A stretch of 64,000 nucleotides of DNA from Pyrenochaeta sp. MPI-SDFR-AT-0127 (Eukaryota > Ascomycota > Dothideomycetes > Pleosporales > Cucurbitariaceae): assembly GCA_020747015.1 (NCBI GenBank), contig JAGTJM010000011.1:744001-808000 (forward strand), in the 5' to 3' direction. The notes under the pieces are model-generated. The model was not told the origin of the DNA and made no database searches. It worked only from the letters and a program-made list of their open reading frames with translations. Positions 56,990 through 64,000 of the stretch are shown piece after piece (positions within the stretch are counted from its first letter, which is position 1; the number at the start of each line of letters is the position of its first letter). Both the position numbers and the translations under genes were made by a program.

Positions 56990-58874
56990 TCAATGCTCAC
57001 AAAAACTAAAAGAGTTATCCGCCATATGGCTCGTTACATCTTGGTCCATCTTTCCTCGCTCGAGCATCAACTCGTCTCTCAATACTCTAGCTTCAGCCAA
57101 CCCAATCGGAAAGTCGTCAACACTGTCACCAATCATATCAATTAATTCAGCAGGAAGATTGCTGACCATGCTTCCTCCAACTTTTACCTGTCGTAACCAC
57201 CAGTCACGTTGCTGCGGTGGCACATTCGCAGTTGAAATAATAGGGATGGTAGGGGCAACTAAGAAGAGCGCTAGGATCTTACGATGTCCAGGTCTCGTTG
57301 GATCAACAAGCTTAAAGTTCTCAACTCGGTGCTGAAAGCCATTGGGGAATGCTATGAAGCGATTCTCTCGTGTTAAGACGGCACCGATTTCTTGTACATT
57401 CGATTCATCGTTCGAGACGCCAAAAATTTTCGCAATGCCTCCAAAATCGTTCTGTTCATAGCTGATTGATTGACTGAAATATTCTGCGTCCACTTTCGTC
57501 CGAAATGACAGGTGGGAGTCGGTGATGTTTTCATTCCCATAGTAATATAGAGCAGTAGCGACTATATGCTCGTTCAGTTGCCCCTCAATATGCCATGACC
57601 CACCATCATATTCAGGTTTCTCTGGCGTAAGGTGAATGTTAGCGAGCTTGACGATAACTTGTATCTTCTTATCGCCTTCACCGAGAAATCTGAATTTGTC
57701 CTCAATGGCTTCCGCTGTGACGTCGAGCGATGCAAAATCGCCAGGTTCAGGTTTATCGTAGATGCGTAACGCTTCCACCCTTTCGTAAAACTCATCTTCA
57801 TCTCCATCGAAATCATCCGGTGGGTACTCCTCTACATTTGCGGGAAGCTCAAAACTAACGGCCTCACAATTTACACGCTTTGTGCTTGTGAGAGCACCCT
57901 CATTGTGGCATTGGTAGACTATATTCCAGAATGGAACGGCTTTGGTGATAATCTTCTCGATGACATGGTAAAGGTTCTTGTGGTCTACCGGGTGCAAATT
58001 ATTGATATATGAATCAATCCTAGCATTCTCGCCATCTGGAAACGAGACATTGCAGGGCAGCCACTGGAACCGTGAAGACCAGAGATCGGACTCAGTGGGC
58101 GGGGTGTTACCACCGAGAGCAATCAATGGATTTGGCACGATCTCGCCTTGCCCAATCGCTTCCATGCAATCACCAAGACCAATGGTCGCATACGGGAGAA
58201 TGCGCGATCGTTCATAGATGAGGGGAAACAAAGATGGGTGTACAAGGTCGAGTACTTTGCCATCCGATCCTGGGTGCCAGTCCTTTTGGTGGTTTGGCAC
58301 GTCTTCAAGAGGAGCCACGGCCTTTCTCAGTTGCTCCTTCATATCGACTGAGATGGTTGTGTCAGACTTGAGAACGCACGATGTCGCGTCTAATACAGAA
58401 ATTAAGCCAGTCTTTTCGTATACAGCTGCCTTGGCGCGTAGTTCCTCAATGCACTATTGTATTGTGTCAGCTTTCTATGATTCCCACTCCTGAGAAAGGT
58501 ACCCACGTAGTTGAACATATCAACACTCATATCGCCTTCTTCTATGACTTCCGCGTCCCAGTCCAGCTCATCAGCTTCTACTCTCCATCTCGCAACGATA
58601 TTTTCGTCATGCACCTTGAAGTGCCATTCAGGCTTATCTGTGATCTGATTCATGAAAAACAGCATGCACTTTTCGCGGACTGTCAGAACAGCATGGTCCC
58701 AGCTCATAACCGCCGAAATACTTCTTGTGATCCAGTCTCCGCTAGAACCCCAGTCATTGTATGGGAGGCCAAAGCCCGGGAGCTACTGAACCGTTAGAGA
58801 TGACTTGTAGTAAAGGTGGAGCATGGATTAGGACATACTCTGATGCAGCTCTCATCAGTTCCCTTGTCTTCCAT
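56990..58874 (-). CDS. DUF4246 domain protein
   Basis: Exons 58874-58839, 58782-58507 and 58453-56990 (introns 56 and 53 nt, both phase 0) give 591 residues. After MEDKGTDESCIR come LPGFGLPYNDWG, a helix with VREKCMLFFMNQITDKPEWH and CIEELRAKAAVYEKTGLISV, then FQWLPCNVSF, the conserved block IQVIVKLANIHLTPEKPEYD with GGSWHIEGQLNEHIVATALY and, later, FPNGFQHRVENFKLVDPTRP and GHRKILALFLVAP. This is the fungal DUF4246 family. The H-x-E in GSWHIEGQ and the later QHRVE histidine recall the metal-binding residues of 2-oxoglutarate/Fe(II) dioxygenases, so an oxygenase role is possible, but the family has no firm function that I know. Convergent to LSM6. It is followed by the MFS and FAD-oxidase genes in the same orientation. 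Confidence 0.87.
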
Positions 58875-59294
58875 AGTCGTAGTCGAGGCCATGTGTCGTT
58901 GTGGTTACAAGTATGGGGTTCTTCTGGGCTGGCTTTATGTGCCGCCTTCGTTTCGTCGCTCCGACCAAATAGCGGTGTCTGCCTACAGGCACGCCCAGTG
59001 GCTTAGGCTCCCATTCGCCCCGATACCGAACTGCGCGATGGGACCTGAAGAGATTTAATTGCACAGTAAACACTCTCAAGCAATTACATCCACGGATAGA
59101 CTTTGCGCTCAGCGGACTCTTTGGGTAAAGGGGTAGCGTGAGCGGGGCAGATCAGGTGATGAAAAGGACCAGCTGAGGCCATGCAAATTCCGCAAATAGA
59201 ATACACAATACAACTGCGTTACAAACGCATAACAGAAAATTTAACGCGGAGGGATAGTTTCTTAGTCCTTCTCGTAGGGCATATAGTTGCAGCT
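58875..59294. other. Intergenic between DUF4246 and MFS genes
   Basis: 420 bp in tandem minus orientation, holding the DUF4246 promoter. No motif recognised. Confidence 0.5.
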
Positions 59295-61128
59295 TTATTC
59301 GCCAACTTCACGATCAATATCCCAATGCACAAACTTGCGAACGAGCGCCCATTGCCAGCTCACTCTCCTGATCTTTTTACCCCAGAAAAAGAACGGAACA
59401 CCTAGCACAATAATACCACCGGATATACCAGCCATAGCTCCATATGACTTGAGATATCCTGATTGCTGTACCCAAGGATTGGTGTAAAAAGAGAGGAGGA
59501 AACCAATGGCAGATTTGAACCCCATTTGTGTGACCGTAATCTCACCGGCGACTGGACGATAGCAATCAATGGTATACACAAGCGAGACGTTGGTGGCCTG
59601 TACAATAGAAAAGTTTACTGTAGACATTAGCGAACCGTGAATAGGTAACGTGATTGTTAGGGACATACTTAAGCCAAGCCCGATCGTAGGGCAAATCCAG
59701 TGCAATTTATAGTGGATACCAACACCATACAAGACAAGTGCAAGCGGGGCTGTAATGACGCTGACGAGTATGGCTGGCAACCGCATCTCGGGCTCGCGGA
59801 CACCACCATTGCGCTGTGTTTGGGTGTCTGCTATCCAATCAGAGAAGTGGCCGCCAGCAAAAATACCTATGAAAGCTCCCATGAGAGCGGCAATGAAGCA
59901 AAGGCCCGATTGCCAGGGTTCGAAAGCGTATGTCTGTTCGAAGGCTGGTGCGAAGTTGGAGGTGATCGCAACAAGAAAGCCGATTGTACCTGCCATGACG
60001 AGGGTGGCCCAGATGACCGGCGGCAAGATGAGCAATACTATGGGGCGAAGAAAAAGCTTCATGAGAGACTCTTGGGTGTGTGTGCCAGAAAAGAAACGGA
60101 GTTTTATGAGATACGAATGCCTCTTCAAAACTGCGCTATCAGCGGGGTTTTCGTCAACGCGAGTCATCTCAGACCCCTTGCACTCCAAGTCTACGTTCAT
60201 GCTCTCGCCTCGAGCGGTGGTACAGGTGGTCAAACTGTCCCTAACATAGATAGTCTCCGGAAAGGTGAGTATCACGAGTGCGGTACACGTGCCTATTAAA
60301 GCAGTGGCAACCCAATAGATGACTCGCCAGCCATTATTGATAGATATCAGTCCAGCGATGATGATGCCGCCACTGGCACCAGCGGACAAGGCGCAGGTGT
60401 AAATCCTGGAGCATTGTGAGATAAATATGTTTTAGAGAGAAGGGATTATCGCATACGCACCCCATGAAGGTACCTCTCTCATGCAAAAAGAATATATCGG
60501 CGATGGTTAATGGTGCGAGGACCTCAGCTGCACCAGCAGCGACCCCCATGACGATCCGAGACGCAAGTTCGCTGCCGTAGCTTTGCGAAGCCCCAGCCCA
60601 TGCGGCACAGATAGTGTAGAGGACAAAGGATGAAACGTATATTGGGCGACGACCGTATTTTACGATCAGAGGCATCCAAAAAAGAGCACCCAATCCTTGC
60701 ATCAAGGCAGTTGTCGTGAAGAAGTATGCTATTTTTGAAATACTTGCGATAAAATCTGGGTTGTTGGGCGGAGCACCGAAAAAATCAGCCGTCACCTGGG
60801 TTATAACTACGGTCGGACCAGCAGCCAGGAAATTACAGAAAAAGATAGCCGCAGAAACTAGGATTGTGATGTACCATCGGTACCCTTTCGACCAATTAAG
60901 TGGGTCTTACAAATAAGTCAGTGTTGATATTATACTGTTTGACAAAGGCAGCACAGTCCTGGCTTTAACGTACTGACCTTGAGGATCGTTTGTTGGGGTA
61001 GGGATAAGAATTATCTGATTCGAATCTGCGTGTCGAAGCTGAAGACTCCCAAAGTTATGGTCCACCCTCACGTCCGCGGTTTGACGCTCTCTTGGCATAG
61101 TGCGAGCCATTGCCATTGACAATTGCAT
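59295..61128 (-). CDS. Major facilitator superfamily transporter (DHA1-like drug/polyamine type)
   Basis: Exons 61128-60978, 60905-60461 and 60405-59295 (introns 72 and 55 nt) give 568 residues. The cytosolic start is followed by DPLNWSKGYRWYITILVSAA, the standard entry to helix 1 in this family. GALFWMPLIVKYGRRPIYVS carries the helix 2-3 loop motif, and SELASRIVMGVAAGAAEVLA with GTFMGIYTCALSAGASGGII is the motif C-like region. A long central loop precedes helices 7-12, with QATNVSLVYTIDCYRPVAGE and FKSAIGFLLSFYTNPWVQQS near the end. About twelve spans are predicted; plasma-membrane proton antiport of small organic molecules is likely. The first ATG in the frame was used. It lies next to an FAD oxidase and a short-chain dehydrogenase, so it may export a product of that pathway. 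Confidence 0.9.
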
Positions 61129-61709
61129 CAAGGAGTCTTGGGAAGAGTTTTGAGAGGTTGATATCGAACATTGCCTTGGAACTCCCAGGAATCTTATAGT
61201 CAAACAGCTGCGTTTAAGATCCCATCCGGCACCACCCTTGAGCACACTGGATTTGCGATGCTAAGTGGTGTGCATTACGTGGTTCTGATCTGAAGTGGTC
61301 TAGCATACCCGAGCCTGAAAACGCGGGGAATGTGGGGTTTGCGGAATTGTGGGGGGCCTCGGGAGGATCACATCGGGATCCCCACTCACAATCCTTGGGA
61401 AAGTAGTACTCGGTGGCATCTAGTTCAGGCCAAGCGAATGTAGCTCATCACCGATACAATAATATTGAAGGTGCTACAGATAGGTTGTGTAGAACCAACG
61501 TGGCAAGGCAGCCGTGAAGTCAGGTCGCCAGAACGTCAAAAGCAGATTTCGAGGGAATTAGATATTGAGGGGAACGAAAGGATACATTGCCAATCTCAAA
61601 AGTTCGCATGGTGACCATTTCAGTATAAGGGCTTGATCAATTCAATTCTTGTTTCCGAAGTTGTGAAAGAGTAGTCTGTGCTGCAGTACTATGTAATTGA
61701 TTCTCAGTG
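61129..61709. other. Intergenic, MFS promoter side
   Basis: 581 bp between two minus-strand genes. No recognised feature. Confidence 0.5.
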
Positions 61710-63202
61710 CTAAATTATGTTGCGAAGACCTCTCACGCCTGACTGATCTCCACTATCGAGATAACCGCAAACTCGTCCCTCGGGATCCCACATCTCTCGA
61801 ATTTCCATTAGCTTCTTTCCCTGGTCCTCTCCCCAGTATTTTGTATTCCTTACTTGAAAGTCAGAGTCACCCAGGTATTGCCCGACACTGTGCGGTGCTA
61901 TCCTGTTCATAACGTCAGACACCCAAGATTGGCATATGTTGTCGTCTTCTACAGCTTCCCAAATTGTGTAAAGAGCTAAATAATGGTCCGAATGCATCGA
62001 TAGAGCCATATCTGGTAGAGGTCTTTGCGATGTGGGCGCCATGGCATACCACAAGGCAAAGGATTTATGGCTAGGAAGTGTGGTAAATGCCTCTTCTATG
62101 ACGCTCGCAACGTCCGAATCGTTGTTGACATACGCATTGTCAGAGCAGTAACGGTGATTTTTTGGATTTGCCAGGCCCTGTTGAATATATTCTTGTTGCA
62201 TTGACGATGGATGGGCGAATTCTCTGTCGAGGTAGATTTGAGGGACAGAATCCTCAGCAGCCTGAAGCGCAGCAATCGCGTCGTTGCCCGATTCCTTGAA
62301 GGTGGTTAACCCAATGATGACTACGCTCTCCTTATACTTTGGTATGAACCGCCCAACGCAGACAAGTTCAGTGTCCTCATCATAAGCTCCTGAAATAGCC
62401 TTGACCCAATTCAGAGCAGTTTTAAAATCCTGTTTTGAGAAGATATAGGTAGATGCTCGTATATGTGTCGGTAGCCGTTTCGTTTGTAGATAAAATCTTG
62501 TGACAATAGCCGGAAAACCTAATGATCCAAGACTTAGAACTGTTCGAAAAGAGGGCTTAGAGATGCTCACCCGGGCCTGCTCCACGAGCAGCCCAGAATA
62601 AATCTTTATTTTCCTTCTCATGGCAATGCAGTCGGCGGCCGTCTGCGGTTACTACATCAATTGCCTTGATGTATTGACAAGCCCAGCCCCAACTCTGCAA
62701 TAAAAGATAATCAGTGGCTGTCGGTGCTGATAATTACAAGGCATGAGAGTCAACATACCCTGCAGAGCCAGCCCATACCGCCTTGAAGTAAGAACCCACC
62801 AAGCCCGACATCAGGACAATGACCACCTGGAAAGAACAGCCCTTTCTCCTCTAACATTGAGTTGATTACAGTACCCGTCGTGCTAGGTGAGACAACTACG
62901 ATGCCAGTCTCTTCATTAAGTTCGACCTGTCTGTAGTTTCCCAGATCAATGAGAATTGCGTTGTCTCGCACGCTCCAGGCTGCCCATGAATGGCCGCCGG
63001 AGCGCACCGAAATACGGAGGTCCTTCTGGCGTGCAAGTTGTACAGTTTGTAGGACATGGTCTTCGTTTGTTGCTTCAACCACTGCGACCGGAAAGCGATT
63101 CGGACGACGATGGTTAAATACGCGACCAACGCGTGCACGTTCATATTCCTCCTCTGCTGTGCCGCTCCTCCAAAAAATTGGTAGCAAATTTGACGAATTC
63201 AT
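61710..63202 (-). CDS. FAD-linked oxidase, berberine-bridge-enzyme-like, bicovalent FAD motif
   Basis: Exons 63202-62759, 62694-62571 and 62518-61710 (introns 64 and 52 nt) give 458 residues. The PCMH-type FAD-binding domain has RISVRSGGHSWAAW with His71 and GGHCPDVGLGGFLLQGGMGW with Cys129, the pair that attaches FAD through histidyl and cysteinyl bonds in BBE-like enzymes. KENKDLFWAARGAGPGFPAI crosses the second junction and confirms the splicing. The C-terminal substrate domain ends with the BBE-like motif RNTKYWGEDQGKKLMEIREM and WDPEGRV. No signal peptide is seen at the start MNSSNLLPIF, so it is probably intracellular, as in many fungal secondary-metabolite oxidases. Substrate unknown. 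The SDR gene at 63661 is divergent, 458 bp away. Confidence 0.9.
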
Positions 63203-63660
63203 TGTTGCTTGAAACTCCCTGATCAGGCACTATGATTGGATGTGGCAATCGTGATAAAAATTGCAAGTGAATTTCTTACCAACATGCCAGATGCGTTTCG
63301 TGGATAGCGCCAAATTATCTCAAAAAGGTTGTTCACATAAATGAGCGGAGGAGAACCCTGGACTGTCGGAAAGTGGAGACACGAATACCGAATTCATTCG
63401 GAAAACCTGACATCAAAGTTTGATACCGACATTTAGCACCAAGGTTTGATATGGAATTTTTGCACCGATGCGTAGCACCCTGCGGCACCAGTTTTAAGGG
63501 CCGAAGGCTTTGCGAATTGGGAGTGGAGCCAGAAATATTTATCGTGCCTTTTTGAATCAACCAGATCTCCACGCTCCCCCAACCGACCTTTTGCCATCGC
63601 GTTCAGCCCCCCCCCCCCTTCCCCCAATCTTCACAAGCACCTTTACACAAAACTATCAAC
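63203..63660. promoter_or_regulatory. Divergent promoter region of FAD oxidase and SDR genes
   Basis: 458 bp between two divergent starts, with a C12-13 run at about 63608-63620 followed by CT-rich sequence just before the SDR start codon, resembling a pyrimidine-rich 5' leader. Shared regulation of the two genes is plausible. Confidence 0.45.
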
Positions 63661-64000
63661 ATGCCCGGACAGACTCTTCGCAACAAAATCGCTGTAATCA
63701 GTGGCTCGAGTTCAGGTATCGGTGCCGAGATAGGCCGTGAGCTAGCATCGCGAGGGGCAAATATAGTGCTCAATTATCCATCTTCTAAACAACGAGAAGA
63801 AGCAGACGAGTTAGTAGCAGGGTTGCCCACCAATTGTATTGCAGTGGAGGCCGACATCTCAACTATTGACGGGCCAAAGAAACTAGTTGATGCTGCCAGT
63901 AAGCGCTTCGGCAAGATAGACATTCTCATCAATAATGCGGCTCTCGCAATCAATAAACCTTTCGAGGACCAAACAATGGACGATTGGAGCTCTCTAGTAA
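63661..64000 (+). CDS. Short-chain dehydrogenase/reductase, N-terminal part (cut by window end)
   Basis: The first 113 residues are visible and the frame is still open at the window end. The Rossmann nucleotide-binding motif GSSSGIG lies at residues 15-21 after KIAVIS. An AVEADIST segment (acidic residue after strand 4) and IDILINNAALA (NNAG-type motif) follow. The active-site YxxxK is beyond the window. The sequence resembles classical SDRs of the 3-ketoacyl-ACP-reductase type that use NAD(P)H. The Asn-Tyr-Pro-Ser after strand 2 suggests NADP preference, which is only a guess. Divergent partner of the FAD oxidase. Confidence 0.9.
   Translation, partial: MPGQTLRNKIAVISGSSSGIGAEIGRELASRGANIVLNYPSSKQREEADELVAGLPTNCIAVEADISTIDGPKKLVDAASKRFGKIDILINNAALAINKPFEDQTMDDWSSLV

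Overview
The window looks like nuclear DNA of a filamentous ascomycete (Pezizomycotina), most likely a dothideomycete. The evidence is short 43-106 nt spliceosomal introns with GT..AG ends and CTAAC/CTGAC-type branch sites in nearly every gene, unclustered mixed-strand genes, a Zn2Cys6 regulator, and fungal families such as DUF4246, DUF8021, GPR1/FUN34 and fungal-type HSP30. The class-level assignment is an impression from protein similarity recalled from memory, not a search. I built the gene models by hand, joining exons at splice sites that keep the frame and restore known family motifs.

Layout. 1-7 kb: 3' part of the AP-3 delta adaptin, a RAMP4/SERP1 ER protein, an unknown mitochondrial membrane protein and a Zn2Cys6 transcription factor. 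8.9-15.8 kb: an accessory block with a DszC/SfnB-like flavin monooxygenase, a GPR1/FUN34/YaaH-family transporter and a close homologue of bacterial dimethylsulfone monooxygenase SfnG. This looks like a small organosulfur-scavenging cluster and is the most interesting region. 16.8-25.8 kb: a CSC1/OSCA-type channel, the Pch2/TRIP13 AAA+ ATPase and an alpha-arrestin with an overlapping uORF. 26.3-35.7 kb: housekeeping genes (an unknown coiled-coil protein, PXR1 G-patch ribosome-biogenesis factor, mevalonate kinase, eIF3j, tRNA-Gly, ATP phosphoribosyltransferase HIS1).

37-48.3 kb: an HSP20 chaperone with a recognisable heat-shock promoter, DAHP synthase, a divergently placed 3-dehydroshikimate-dehydratase-like protein carrying an apparent 1-nt frameshift, an INSIG homologue and eIF2 gamma. 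51-64 kb: a secreted DUF8021 protein, a Rad60/NIP45-type SUMO-like protein and LSM6, then a DUF4246 protein, an MFS transporter, a bicovalent-type FAD oxidase and the start of a short-chain dehydrogenase. The last three may be the edge of a metabolic cluster that continues past the window.

Themes. Two genes (HIS1 and DAHP synthase) feed amino-acid synthesis, and HIS1 has a perfect Gcn4/CpcA site upstream. Mevalonate kinase and INSIG belong to sterol metabolism and its control. Several housekeeping genes have tiny first exons (3 to 23 coding nt). Intergenic stretches of 2-3 kb (6.9-8.9, 12.2-14.5, 37.9-40.3, 48.3-51.1, 54.6-57.0 kb) hold nothing I can identify.
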